From JABJAG01 sp965222215 (GTDB lineage: Bacteria > Pseudomonadota > Alphaproteobacteria > UBA6615): a stretch of DNA of 64,000 nt. The stretch lies in NCBI GenBank assembly GCA_965222215.1, contig OZ244931.1, positions 3,782,001 to 3,846,000 on the forward strand, written 5' to 3'. The position numbers were made by a program, and so were the translations under genes. The first letter of the stretch is position 1; each line of letters begins with the position of its first letter. The notes under the pieces were generated by a model that was not told the origin of the DNA, ran no database searches, and was given only the letters and a program-made list of their open reading frames with translations. Below are positions 45,260 through 53,406 of the stretch, in pieces.

Positions 45260-46441
45260 GTGACCCGCCGGGTTCGCCTTCTCCTCGCTGCCGGCCTGAT
45301 GGTCCTCGCCGCCTGCGATCAGGAGGACGAGGCCGCGGAAACCCCGCCCGAACCCGAACAGATTGTGCACTACGCCCCGGTCGCGTTGGCCGACCTGCCG
45401 GGCTGGAACGAAGACAGCCTCGCCGACGCGCTTCCGGCCTGGAAGCGGTCCTGCGGCCGGATCGCCGGCATGCAGCCGTCGCGCGCGCTGGGCCCGGCGG
45501 CAGGCACGGCGGGCGACTGGCAGCCGCTCTGCACTCAGATCCTCGCCATGCCCGCGGGCGACCATGCCGGTTTGCGCGCCTTCATCGAGACCAACCTCGT
45601 CGCGCTGCATGTCGATGGCGGTCCCGACGAGCCGGGCCTGTTCACCGGCTATTTCGAGCCGATCATCGAGGCCGCCCGCGAACGCTCGGACACCTACGCC
45701 GAGCCGATCTACGCGCTGCCAGAGGATCACGTGACGGTCTGGCTCGGCACTTTCGATCCGGCGCTGAAGGGCAGGGCCATCGTCGGCCGGGTCGAGGACG
45801 GCCAGCTCGTGCCCTACCGCGAGCGCGGCGAGATCGATGCAGGCGCGCTCGCGGACACCGCCGAAATCCTGTTCTGGGCGCGTGACCCGCTCGACGTGTT
45901 CATCCTGCAGGTCCAGGGCTCCGGGATCGCCGAGCTGCCCGACGGCACCCGCACGCGGATCGGCTTCGCCGGCCACAACGGCCACGCCTACGGCTCGCTC
46001 GGCCGCCACCTGATCGCCGAGGGCGAACTGACCGCGGGCCGCGCCGGGTGGGAGGATATCCGCGCCTGGCTGGAATCGAACCCGGACAAGGCCCGTGAGG
46101 CGCTGGCGGTGAACCGGCGCTATATCTTCTTCCGCGAACTCGATGGCGAGGGGCCGCTGGGGGCGGCGGGCGTGGCGCTGACGCCGGAACGCTCCATGGC
46201 GGTCGACACCGAACACGTTCCCCTGAACGTGCCGGTCTGGCTCGATATCGAGCACCCGGACGGGGAAACGCGCCTGCAACGACTGATGCTTGCCCAGGAT
46301 GTCGGCAGCGCCATCAGGGGCGTCGTGCGGGGCGATTTCTACTGGGGGACCGGGCGCGCCGCGCTGGACAAGGCCGGTCGGATGAAAAGCACGGGCGACT
46401 ACTGGATTCTTGTGCCCAAAACGGTCATTCCCGCGAGCTAA
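45260..46441 (+). CDS. mltA: Membrane-bound lytic murein transglycosylase A
   Basis: 393 residues from a GTG start 2 bases after the tim44-type stop. The signal has a lipobox (LMVLAAC, Cys21). The MltA domain includes GLFTGYFEPIIEAARERSD, and the C-terminal 3D domain has MLAQDVGSAIRGVVRGDFYW and TGRAALDKAG, with the conserved aspartates. It cleaves peptidoglycan with formation of anhydromuramic ends, anchored in the outer membrane. Confidence 0.93.
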   Translation: MTRRVRLLLAAGLMVLAACDQEDEAAETPPEPEQIVHYAPVALADLPGWNEDSLADALPAWKRSCGRIAGMQPSRALGPAAGTAGDWQPLCTQILAMPAGDHAGLRAFIETNLVALHVDGGPDEPGLFTGYFEPIIEAARERSDTYAEPIYALPEDHVTVWLGTFDPALKGRAIVGRVEDGQLVPYRERGEIDAGALADTAEILFWARDPLDVFILQVQGSGIAELPDGTRTRIGFAGHNGHAYGSLGRHLIAEGELTAGRAGWEDIRAWLESNPDKAREALAVNRRYIFFRELDGEGPLGAAGVALTPERSMAVDTEHVPLNVPVWLDIEHPDGETRLQRLMLAQDVGSAIRGVVRGDFYWGTGRAALDKAGRMKSTGDYWILVPKTVIPAS

Positions 46442-46478
46442 CCGGGCCTGTCCCGCGCCCCATACGCCCGGATCCTCT

Positions 46479-46624
46479 CCCTCTCCTCCCTGTCGGGGGA
46501 GGAGAGGGTCGGGGTGAGGTGGGGTTCGCGCAGGCTTTTCAAGGATTTGCACCCGTCCGCAGCCGCCCACCTCACCCGGCTCGCGGGCGCTCGCCACCCT
46601 CTCCTCCCTCAAGGGAGGAGAGGG
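46479..46624. repeat. Composite palindromic repeat (CCCTCTCCTCCC family)
   Basis: Two copies of the same perfect 12-bp-stem hairpin, CCCTCTCCTCCC with GGGAGGAGAGGG, occur at 46479-46508 and 46597-46624. Between them GGGTGAGGTGGG (46512-46523) is the exact complement of CCCACCTCACCC (46566-46577), so the whole unit is itself an inverted repeat. It has the look of a dispersed, REP-like intergenic element. It lies in the 359-base gap between mltA and lutA, which holds no gene. Confidence 0.8.
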
Positions 46625-46672
46625 TTGGTGATTATGTCCTCCGTCAGGGCAATCTCCGGCGGACGCGCGGAA

Positions 46673-46700
46673 GATGCCCGGATCAAGTGCCGGCATGACG
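46673..46700. repeat. Degenerate copy of the GATGCCCGGG palindromic repeat
   Basis: GATGCCCGGATCAAGTGCCG followed by GCATGACG is a diverged member of the palindromic family seen in better form around 50.6-52.1 kb (consensus GATGCCCGGGTCAAGCCCGG then GCATGACG). It stands about 100 bases before lutA and next to the other repeat. Confidence 0.6.
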
Positions 46701-46800
46701 TGGTCTTGGATGCGGTGAGCGCAGGGGGCCGGCGCACCGCCGCCGTCTTTGACCCCGCCCTATTTGTGCTACACAAAGCGCGAAACCAAAGGAGCGTTCC

Positions 46801-47580
46801 ATGAGCGAAGGGCCCCGCGTCGCCCTGTTCGTCACCTGCCTGGTCGACCTGTTCCGCCCCACAGTCGGGTTCGCGGCAGTCAAGCTGATGCAGGATGCCG
46901 GCTGCACCGTCGAGGTGCCGGAAGCACAGACCTGTTGCGGCCAGCCGGCCTTCAATTCCGGTGACCGCAAGGACACGATCTCCATCGCCAAACAGGTGAT
47001 CGCGGCGTTCGAAGGCTACGACCATGTGGTCGCCCCGTCGGGGTCCTGCGCGGGGATGATCAAGAAGCACTACCCCGAGCTGCTCGCCGATGAGCCGGAA
47101 TGGGCCGCGCGCGCGCAGTCCGTGTCGGACAAGACCCATGAACTTGTCTCGTTCCTGACGGACGTGCTCAAGATCGAGAAAGTCGAGGCGGCCTTCGACG
47201 GCACCGTGACCTATCACGACAGCTGTTCGGGCCTGCGCGAACTCGGCATCCACGGCCAGCCGCGCCAGCTGCTCGACGGGGTCGACGGCCTGCACCTGCG
47301 CGAGCTGGAAGAATCCAATGTCTGCTGCGGTTTCGGCGGCACCTTCTGCGTGAAGTATCCCGACATCTCCAACCGGATGGTCTCCAACAAGATGGACAAT
47401 ATCGTCGCGACCGGCGCCGAGACCTTGCTTGCGGGCGACCTGGGCTGCCTGATGAACATGGCCGGCAAGCTGCAGCGCGAGGGCGCGAACGTGCGCGTGC
47501 GCCATGTGGCCGAGGTGCTGGCCGGGATGACGGACGAACCCGCGATCGGGGAATCCCGGGAAGACGGAGGCGCGGCATGA
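46801..47580 (+). CDS. lutA: Lactate utilisation protein A (CCG-domain Fe-S oxidoreductase subunit)
   Basis: 259 residues. Two cysteine-rich CCG-type blocks are visible: VPEAQTCCGQPAFNSGD and APSGSCAGMIKKHYP in the first half, and YHDSCSGLRELGI with ESNVCCGFGGTFCVKYP in the second. This is the LutA/GlpC-like architecture. With LutB and LutC it oxidises L-lactate to pyruvate in the cytoplasm. It is the first gene of a tight lutABC operon; both junctions are ATGA overlaps. Confidence 0.92.
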   Translation: MSEGPRVALFVTCLVDLFRPTVGFAAVKLMQDAGCTVEVPEAQTCCGQPAFNSGDRKDTISIAKQVIAAFEGYDHVVAPSGSCAGMIKKHYPELLADEPEWAARAQSVSDKTHELVSFLTDVLKIEKVEAAFDGTVTYHDSCSGLRELGIHGQPRQLLDGVDGLHLRELEESNVCCGFGGTFCVKYPDISNRMVSNKMDNIVATGAETLLAGDLGCLMNMAGKLQREGANVRVRHVAEVLAGMTDEPAIGESREDGGAA

Positions 47581-49016
47581 ACGTCTCGACATCGCGCAAC
47601 TTCAAGTCCAACGCGGCCGAGCAGCTCGTCAACGAGACGCTGCGCGGGGCGCTGGAAAAATCCAAGGGCCATTTCACCGGCGGCCGCGCCACCGCGGCGG
47701 CGAACCTGCCCGAATTCGAGGCGCTGCGCGACGAGGCGCGCGACCTCAAGAACCACGCCATCGAGCATCTCGATTTCTATCTCGAGGCCTATGAGGAAAA
47801 GGTGCTCGAGTCCGGCGGCCATGTGCACTGGGCGCGCACGTCCGAGGACGCGCGCAACATCGTCCTCGACATCTGCAAGTCCGTGAACGCAAAGGCGGTC
47901 AACAAGGGCAAGTCGATGATCGCCGAGGAGTGCAACATCAACGAGATGCTGGAGGAGAACGGCATCCGCCCGGTCGAGACGGACCTTGGCGAATACATCA
48001 TCCAGCTTCGCGGCGAGACGCCGAGCCACATCATCGCGCCGGCTGTCCACCTGACCAAGGGCCAGGTCGAGGAAAGCTTCCGCGAGAACCACACCCATCT
48101 CGACCCGGACCGGGTGCTGGAAGAACCTCCCACCCTTCTCGACGAAGCGCGGACCGTGCTGCGGGAGAAATACTTCCAGGCCGAGGTCGGGATCACGGGC
48201 GCGAACCTGCTGATCGCGGAGACCGGCTCGTCGATCATCGTGACGAACGAGGGCAACGGCGACCTGTCGCAACTCATCCCCAAGGTCCACATCGTGCTGG
48301 CGAGTATCGAAAAGGTGGTGCCGACCCTGGAGGATGCCGCGACGGTCCTGCGGGTGCTGGCGCGCTCGGCGACGGGGCAGGAATTCTCCAGCTACACGAC
48401 CTTGTCGACTGGCCCGAAACGCGAGGGCGATCCGGACGGGCCGGAGCAGTATCACGTGATCCTGCTCGACAACGGCCGCTCGGACATGCTCGGTACGGAG
48501 TTCCAGGACATGCTCCGCTGCATCCGTTGCGGCGCGTGCATGAACCACTGCCCGGTCTACCAGTCGGTCGGTGGCCACGCCTACGGCTGGGTCTACCCGG
48601 GGCCGATGGGCTCGGTGCTGACGCCCGGGCTGATCGGCGTCGACGAGGCCGGCCACCTGCCCAACGCATCGACCTTCTGCGGGCGCTGCGAGGAGGTCTG
48701 CCCGGTGCGCATCCCGCTGCCGAAGCTGATGCGGCACTGGCGTGAGCAGGAGTTCGAGAAACATCTCTCGCCCGGCGCCACGCGGCTCGGGCTTGGGCTG
48801 TGGGCGTTCGTCGCCCGGCGGCCGAAGCTCTACCAGCTGGCGACGGGCCTGCAGATGCGCCTGCTCGGCCGGCTGGGCCGCAAGCGCGGCCGGCTGTCGT
48901 CGGTGCCGCTCGCCGGCGGCTGGACGAAGTATCGCGATCTGCCGGCGCCGGAGGGCCGGACCTTCCAGTCGCGCTGGAAATCCGGGGAGCGTCCCGCCAC
49001 GGAGAACAAGACATGA
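47577..49016 (+). CDS. lutB: Lactate utilisation protein B (ferredoxin-type iron-sulfur subunit)
   Basis: 479 residues. The LUD domain (GKSMIAEECNINEMLEENGI, then DLGEYIIQLRGETPSHI) is followed by two 4Fe-4S motifs, CIRCGACMNHCPVYQ (315-325 for the cysteines) and CGRCEEVCPVRIPLPKLM (from Cys368). It is the electron-transfer subunit of the LutABC L-lactate dehydrogenase complex. Length fits the family. It starts in an ATGA overlap with lutA. Confidence 0.95.
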   Translation: MNVSTSRNFKSNAAEQLVNETLRGALEKSKGHFTGGRATAAANLPEFEALRDEARDLKNHAIEHLDFYLEAYEEKVLESGGHVHWARTSEDARNIVLDICKSVNAKAVNKGKSMIAEECNINEMLEENGIRPVETDLGEYIIQLRGETPSHIIAPAVHLTKGQVEESFRENHTHLDPDRVLEEPPTLLDEARTVLREKYFQAEVGITGANLLIAETGSSIIVTNEGNGDLSQLIPKVHIVLASIEKVVPTLEDAATVLRVLARSATGQEFSSYTTLSTGPKREGDPDGPEQYHVILLDNGRSDMLGTEFQDMLRCIRCGACMNHCPVYQSVGGHAYGWVYPGPMGSVLTPGLIGVDEAGHLPNASTFCGRCEEVCPVRIPLPKLMRHWREQEFEKHLSPGATRLGLGLWAFVARRPKLYQLATGLQMRLLGRLGRKRGRLSSVPLAGGWTKYRDLPAPEGRTFQSRWKSGERPATENKT

Positions 49017-49723
49017 GTCGTGACGCAATTCTTGGATCGGTGCGCCGCTCGCTCGGGCGGTCCGGTCCGGTCGACGACGACACCGCGGCCAAGCTGCGCG
49101 CCGGGATTGCGGGCCACGCCCGCAACATCGTGCCCGCGCGCACCGAACTCGACGATGCGGGGCTGGTCGACCTGTTCCAGGACATGGCCGAGAAGGTCTT
49201 TGCGACTGTCGCGCGCGTGTCGGATATGTCCGAGGTACCCGGCGCGGTGGGCGACTATCTGCGCGGCGAGAACCTGCCGTCGGAAATCGTGATGGCGCCG
49301 GACGAGACCCTCGACGCGGCGCCGTGGGATGACAACGCGCTGCTGGAGATCCGCCGGGGCGCGCCCGTGGAGGCGGACCAGGTGAGCGTCACGTCCGCAC
49401 CGGTCGCGGTAGCGGAGACCGGGACGCTGGCGATGTTTTCCGGTCCCGACCACCCGGCGACCCTTAACTTCATGCCGGAGACGCACATCGTTGTGCTGCC
49501 CGCCGGCCGGGTCGTGAAATCCTATGAAGACGTGTTCGACGCGGTCCGCGCCCAGATGCAGGACCCGCAGGCGGGCCGCGACGGCCTGCCGCCGCGCACG
49601 GTCAACTTCGTGACCGGCCCGTCGCGCTCGGGCGATATCGAGCAGACGCTTCTGCTCGGGGCGCACGGCCCCCGGCGCCTGCACATCGTGATCGTCGAAG
49701 ACGGCGAACAGCAAGACGGCTGA
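49013..49723 (+). CDS. lutC: Lactate utilisation protein C (LUD domain)
   Basis: 236 residues. The LUD fold is recognised from VSVTSAPVAVAETGTLAMFS with GPDHPATLNFMPETHIVVLP and FVTGPSRSGDIEQTLLLGAHG, the terminal phosphate-binding-like loop. It completes the lutABC operon. The ATG overlaps the lutB stop in ATGA. The smr-type gene follows after 4 bases. Confidence 0.92.
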   Translation: MSRDAILGSVRRSLGRSGPVDDDTAAKLRAGIAGHARNIVPARTELDDAGLVDLFQDMAEKVFATVARVSDMSEVPGAVGDYLRGENLPSEIVMAPDETLDAAPWDDNALLEIRRGAPVEADQVSVTSAPVAVAETGTLAMFSGPDHPATLNFMPETHIVVLPAGRVVKSYEDVFDAVRAQMQDPQAGRDGLPPRTVNFVTGPSRSGDIEQTLLLGAHGPRRLHIVIVEDGEQQDG

Positions 49724-49727
49724 TCTC

Positions 49728-50279
49728 GTGGCCGGCGGCGACCAGGACGACGATGCGGACCTGTTCCGCCGCGTGGTCGCGGACGCCGAGCCGCTCAGGC
49801 GCAAGCGCCCGCTCCTGACCCCGCGCGTCGACCCGCCGCCGAAACCGGCCAAGCCCGGAAAGCCTGTCCGGCGACCTCCGCCCATCGTTCGGAAACCCGC
49901 GATCGCCGTGCCGCCGCCGTCCCTGCTCGCGGCGGGCGACTTTACCCGCCTCGACCGCCGCACCGCCGACCGGTTCCGTCGCGGCAAGCTGCCCATCGAG
50001 GCGCGCCTCGATCTGCACGGCCACTACCAGGACGCGGCGCATCACGCGCTGACGGACTTCATCGCCGGAAGCGCGGCGGCCGGACGGCGGATGGTGCTGG
50101 TGATCACCGGGCGCGGCTCACGGGAGGGATCGGGCGTGCTGCGCTCCCGCCTGCCCCAGTGGCTGAACCAGCCGCCGTCGCGCGACCGGGTCCTCGCCTT
50201 CACCTCGGCCCGCCCGGAGCATGGCGGCGACGGCGCGTTCTACGTTCTGCTGAAACGCAACCGGGATCGCCGCTCGTGA
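49728..50279 (+). CDS. Smr domain protein
   Basis: 183 residues from a GTG start. The C-terminal Smr (small MutS-related) domain has EARLDLHGHYQDAAHHAL with the LDLHG motif, and VLVITGRGSREGSGVLR with the TGxG motif. Some Smr domains are nucleases acting on DNA or stalled mRNA; the alphaproteobacterial group is not characterised. The first 80 residues are rich in Pro, Arg and Lys and probably unstructured. It normally lies between mltA and hslVU; here lutABC intervenes. Confidence 0.87.
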   Translation: MAGGDQDDDADLFRRVVADAEPLRRKRPLLTPRVDPPPKPAKPGKPVRRPPPIVRKPAIAVPPPSLLAAGDFTRLDRRTADRFRRGKLPIEARLDLHGHYQDAAHHALTDFIAGSAAAGRRMVLVITGRGSREGSGVLRSRLPQWLNQPPSRDRVLAFTSARPEHGGDGAFYVLLKRNRDRRS

Positions 50280-50635
50280 CGCCGTTCGGCGAAAAGGTCC
50301 GCGCCCTGCGCGCGGCGCGCGGGGTCAACCTGAAGACTATGGCCGCCGACCTCGAACTGTCGCCGGCGTATCTCTCCTCGCTCGAACACGGCCATCGCGG
50401 ACGGCCGTCCGAGGCGCTGGTCGTGCAGATCTGCGAATACTTCCACCTGATCTGGGACGACTACGAGGAAATGCACCGCCTCGCCGCGCTGTCCCACCCG
50501 AAGGTGACGGTCGACACGTCCGGGTTGTCGCCGGCCCACACGGAGCTGGCCAACACGCTGGCGGAAAAGATCGGCGACCTGCCCGAGCAGGACGCCATCG
50601 CGATCCTCGCCCGCCTGCGCGGCGATCTGTTTTAG
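50276..50635 (+). CDS. XRE-family helix-turn-helix transcription regulator
   Basis: 119 residues from a GTG that overlaps the smr-type stop (GTGA). The helix-turn-helix is NLKTMAADLELSPAYLSSLE with HGHRGRPSE following, at about residues 18-45. The C-terminal part (SPAHTELANTLAEKIGDLPE) may dimerise. It is likely a repressor, with targets unknown; coupling to smr is common in this order. No ligand domain is seen. Confidence 0.85.
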   Translation: MTPFGEKVRALRAARGVNLKTMAADLELSPAYLSSLEHGHRGRPSEALVVQICEYFHLIWDDYEEMHRLAALSHPKVTVDTSGLSPAHTELANTLAEKIGDLPEQDAIAILARLRGDLF

Positions 50636-50654
50636 GCGCTTCCGCGATCGAGCC

Positions 50655-50685
50655 GAGATGCCCGGGTCAAGCCCGGGCATGACGG
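50655..50685. repeat. GATGCCCGGG palindromic repeat, copy A
   Basis: A near-perfect palindrome, ATGCCCGGG-TCAAG-CCCGGGCAT, with the flanks GAG and GACGG. It is an exact inverted partner of copy B, 57 bases away. Both lie directly after the XRE regulator gene and before the GIY-YIG gene. Confidence 0.85.
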
Positions 50686-50741
50686 TTTTGGCAATGGTAC
50701 TTCCTCCCCCGTGTCGCGGAGCGGCGATCCTCCCCCGCCTG

Positions 50742-50771
50742 CGTCATGCCCGGGCTTGACCCGGGCATCTC
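50742..50771. repeat. GATGCCCGGG palindromic repeat, copy B
   Basis: CGTCATGCCCGGGCTTGACC followed by CGGGCATCTC, the reverse complement of copy A. The spacer between A and B contains a short direct repeat, CCTCCCCCG, twice. The pair A-B thus makes a large inverted repeat immediately upstream of the GIY-YIG gene. Confidence 0.85.
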
Positions 50772-50801
50772 TGGCAGGATGTAGACGGAGGCAGATGCGT
50801 C

Positions 50802-51089
50802 ATGGCCGGCGGCTGGGTCTACATCGTCACGAACCGGAAGCAAGGCACGCTCTACACCGGCGTGACTTCGGATATCGCGCGCCGGGCATGGGAGCACCGT
50901 GAAGGCGTCGTCGAAGGCTTTACGCATCGCTATCGACTGAAGCGCCTCGTTCACGTCGAGCGCTTCGACGACATCGGTGTGGCGATCCAGCGCGAGAAGA
51001 ATCTCAAGCACTGGTCCCGCGCCTGGAAGATCGAGCTGATCGAGAAAGACAATCCCGGTTGGGACGATCTTTACGACACGCTGGTCTGA
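50802..51089 (+). CDS. GIY-YIG nuclease family protein (UPF0213/YhbQ type)
   Basis: 95 residues, a single GIY-YIG domain. The nuclease motif appears as VYIVTN...LYTGVT in GWVYIVTNRKQGTLYTGVTS, with the catalytic arginine in RRAWEHREG and the metal-binding glutamate in IQREKNLKHW. Such solitary domains are found widely in bacteria; their target is not established. Palindromic repeats flank the gene (A and B before, C after), so nuclease and repeats may form one mobile or selfish unit (inference). The gene sits in an otherwise conserved smr-hslUV interval. Confidence 0.88.
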   Translation: MAGGWVYIVTNRKQGTLYTGVTSDIARRAWEHREGVVEGFTHRYRLKRLVHVERFDDIGVAIQREKNLKHWSRAWKIELIEKDNPGWDDLYDTLV

Positions 51090-51092
51090 GCC

Positions 51093-51122
51093 GGGATGCC
51101 CGTGTCACGCCCGGGCATGACG
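51093..51122. repeat. GATGCCCGGG palindromic repeat, copy C
   Basis: GGGATGCCCGTGTCACGCCC followed by GGGCATGACG, same orientation as copy A with two changes in the first arm. It starts 3 bases after the GIY-YIG stop and precedes the convergent end of the cyclase-family gene. Confidence 0.82.
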
Positions 51123-51155
51123 ACAAACCTCCGCGTCAATCGGGCGCCGGCCCCC

Positions 51156-51938
51156 TCAGTCGATCATCGCGACGGCGCGGATCCAGCCGCCCGAGGCACC
51201 CTTGATCTTGTAGGGAAAGCAGCTGACGACGAAGCCGTGGTCGGGGAGCTGTTCGAGGTTGAACAGCTTCTCCATGTGGCAATACGGCTGCTCGATGCCG
51301 GCCCAGTGGCCCTGCCAGACGGCCATCGCGTTCTTGTCCTTGGCGTAGGTTTCCTGCTGCAGCGAGAACGGCGCGTCCCAGCCCCAGGCGTCGATGCCGC
51401 ACACCCGCACGCCGTGGTCGCGCGTCATGTAGAGGGTGGCCTCCTTGCCCATGCCGATGCCGCGGGAGAGATACTCCTCGGTGCCGTAATACTCGCTGGC
51501 CTTGGTGTTCACGAGCACGATGTCGAGGGGCTGCAGTTCGTAGTCGATGCGCTTGAGTTCGGCCTCGATGTCCTCGGGCTGGACGATGTAGCCGTCGGGC
51601 TTGTCGCGGAAGTCGAGCTTCACGCCGGGGCGGAAGAACCAGTCGAGCGGCAGCTCGTCGATGGTCTGCATCGGGTTCCCGTCCTTGTCGTGGGAATGGT
51701 AGTGCCACGGCGCGTCGATATGGGTGCCGTTGTGGGTCGTCAGGGTCACGATCTCCCACGCCCAGCCCTCGCCGTCCGGCAGGTCGACCGCCTTCATGCC
51801 CGGAAAGAAGCTCGCCATCGCCTCGGCGTTGGACTTCTGGTCCACGTAGTCGATCTTGGGCCGCATGATTTCCGGATCGACGATCGTGTCGTTGTCGAGC
51901 GGCATCGAGATGTCGATGATCTTGGACGGCATTTTCAT
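51156..51938 (-). CDS. Cyclase family protein (kynurenine formamidase-like hydrolase)
   Basis: 260 residues. The metal motif HNGTHIDAPWHYH (HxGTHxDxPxH) is that of the bacterial cyclase/kynurenine formamidase superfamily; IDISMPLDNDT at the N-terminus and the later VLVNTKASEYYG are also typical. These manganese or zinc enzymes hydrolyse amides or lactones; the substrate here is unknown. No kynurenine pathway gene is near. It is enclosed by repeat copies C and D and stands between the GIY-YIG gene and hslU. Confidence 0.87.
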   Translation of the reverse strand: MKMPSKIIDISMPLDNDTIVDPEIMRPKIDYVDQKSNAEAMASFFPGMKAVDLPDGEGWAWEIVTLTTHNGTHIDAPWHYHSHDKDGNPMQTIDELPLDWFFRPGVKLDFRDKPDGYIVQPEDIEAELKRIDYELQPLDIVLVNTKASEYYGTEEYLSRGIGMGKEATLYMTRDHGVRVCGIDAWGWDAPFSLQQETYAKDKNAMAVWQGHWAGIEQPYCHMEKLFNLEQLPDHGFVVSCFPYKIKGASGGWIRAVAMID

Positions 51939-52027
51939 GGCGGTGTCTTCCCCGGAGTGAGCTTGTTGGTTGACGGGATTTTACAGCGCGCGGACGTGGA
52001 TTGGAACGGTGCGGTATTGTTTAAACC

Positions 52028-52056
52028 GTCATGCCCGGGCCTGATCCGGGCATGAC
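52028..52056. repeat. GATGCCCGGG palindromic repeat, copy D
   Basis: CGTCATGCCCGGGCCTGATC followed by CGGGCATGA, in the orientation of copy B with small changes. It lies 15 bases from the hslU stop and marks the right border of the repeat-rich insert. Confidence 0.82.
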
Positions 52057-52070
52057 AATGAGGGCGACCG

Positions 52071-53381
52071 TCAGAGAATAAACTTCGACAGGTCCGCGTT
52101 CTTGGTCAGCTCTTCGAGCCGCTCGCGGACCATGGCCTCGTCGATTTCGATCTCCTCGCCGTCGCGGTCCGGCGCGGTGAAGCTGATCTCGTCGAGCAGG
52201 CGCTCCATCACCGTGTGCAGGCGCCGCGCGCCGATGTTCTCGACGGACTGGTTGATCTCCGCCGACAGCTCGGCGAGCGTGTCGATCGCGCCCTCGGTGA
52301 AGTTGAGCTTCACGCCCTCGGTGTCCATCAGCGCCACATACTGGCGGATGAGCGAGTTTTCCGGCTCGCGCAGGATGCGGCCGAAATCCTCGCGGGTCAG
52401 CGCGCGGAGTTCGACGCGGATCGGCAGGCGGCCCTGCAGTTCCGGCAGCAGGTCGGATGGTTTGGCGAGGTGGAACGCGCCCGAAGCGATGAACAGGATG
52501 TGATCGGTCTTCACCGCGCCGTGCTTGGTGGCAACGGTCGTGCCCTCGATCAGCGGCAGCAGGTCGCGCTGGACCCCTTCCCGGCTGACGTCCGCGCCCT
52601 GCCGGTCGGATCGCGCGGTGATCTTGTCGATCTCGTCGAGGAACACGATCCCGTCATTCTCCACCGAATGCAGCGCCTCGCTGACGACCTTCTCGTCGTC
52701 CAGAAGTTTGTCGGCCTCGTCGGCGACCAGCACCTCGTAGCTTTCCGACACCTTCATGCGCCGGGACTTGGTCTGCTGGCCGAAGGCCTTTCCGAGCATG
52801 TCGTTCAGGTTGATCATGCCCATCTGCGCGCCGGGCATGCCCGGGATGTCCATGGTCGGCAGCTGCATGCCGCCCGCGTCGGAGACCTCGATCTCGACCT
52901 CCTTGTCGTCGAGTTCGCCCGCGCGCAACTTGTCGCGGAAGGACTTTCGGGTCGCCTCGCTGGCGCTGGCGCCGACCAGCGCATCGAGCACCCGGTTCTC
53001 GGCATTGATCTCCGCCTGGGCCGTCACCTCCTTGCGCTTCTTCTCGCGGGTGATGAGGATCGCCTGCTCGACCAGGTCGCGCACGATGGATTCGACGTCG
53101 CGACCGACATAGCCGACCTCGGTGAACTTGGTCGCCTCGATCTTGATGAACGGCGCCTGGGCGAGTTTCGCCAGCCGGCGGGAAATCTCGGTCTTGCCGA
53201 CGCCGGTCGGGCCGATCATCAGGATGTTCTTTGGCAGCACTTCCTCGCGCAGGTCCTCGGGAAGCTGCTGGCGCCGCCAGCGGTTGCGCAGCGCGACGGC
53301 GACGGCGCGCTTGGCGTCGTTCTGGCCGACGATGAAGCGGTCCAGTTCGGAAACGATCTCGCGCGGGGAAAAGTTGGTCAT
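52071..53381 (-). CDS. hslU: ATP-dependent protease ATPase subunit HslU
   Basis: 436 residues. Walker A is GPTGVGKT in NILMIGPTGVGKTEISRRLA, Walker B is GIVFLDEIDKI, and the protein ends with EELTKNADLSKFIL, the C-terminal tail that docks into HslV. It unfolds substrates for the HslV peptidase. It is 25 bases downstream of hslV on the same strand, the standard order. Confidence 0.97.
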   Translation of the reverse strand: MTNFSPREIVSELDRFIVGQNDAKRAVAVALRNRWRRQQLPEDLREEVLPKNILMIGPTGVGKTEISRRLAKLAQAPFIKIEATKFTEVGYVGRDVESIVRDLVEQAILITREKKRKEVTAQAEINAENRVLDALVGASASEATRKSFRDKLRAGELDDKEVEIEVSDAGGMQLPTMDIPGMPGAQMGMINLNDMLGKAFGQQTKSRRMKVSESYEVLVADEADKLLDDEKVVSEALHSVENDGIVFLDEIDKITARSDRQGADVSREGVQRDLLPLIEGTTVATKHGAVKTDHILFIASGAFHLAKPSDLLPELQGRLPIRVELRALTREDFGRILREPENSLIRQYVALMDTEGVKLNFTEGAIDTLAELSAEINQSVENIGARRLHTVMERLLDEISFTAPDRDGEEIEIDEAMVRERLEELTKNADLSKFIL

Positions 53382-53406
53382 GGGGCCTGTCGCCTAGAGG
53401 GATTCG

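Noticed and set aside
47214..49028. 604-codon minus-strand frame opposite lutA and lutB
   Set aside because: Shadow of high-GC coding sequence; real genes on the plus strand have iron-sulfur motifs and tight overlaps.
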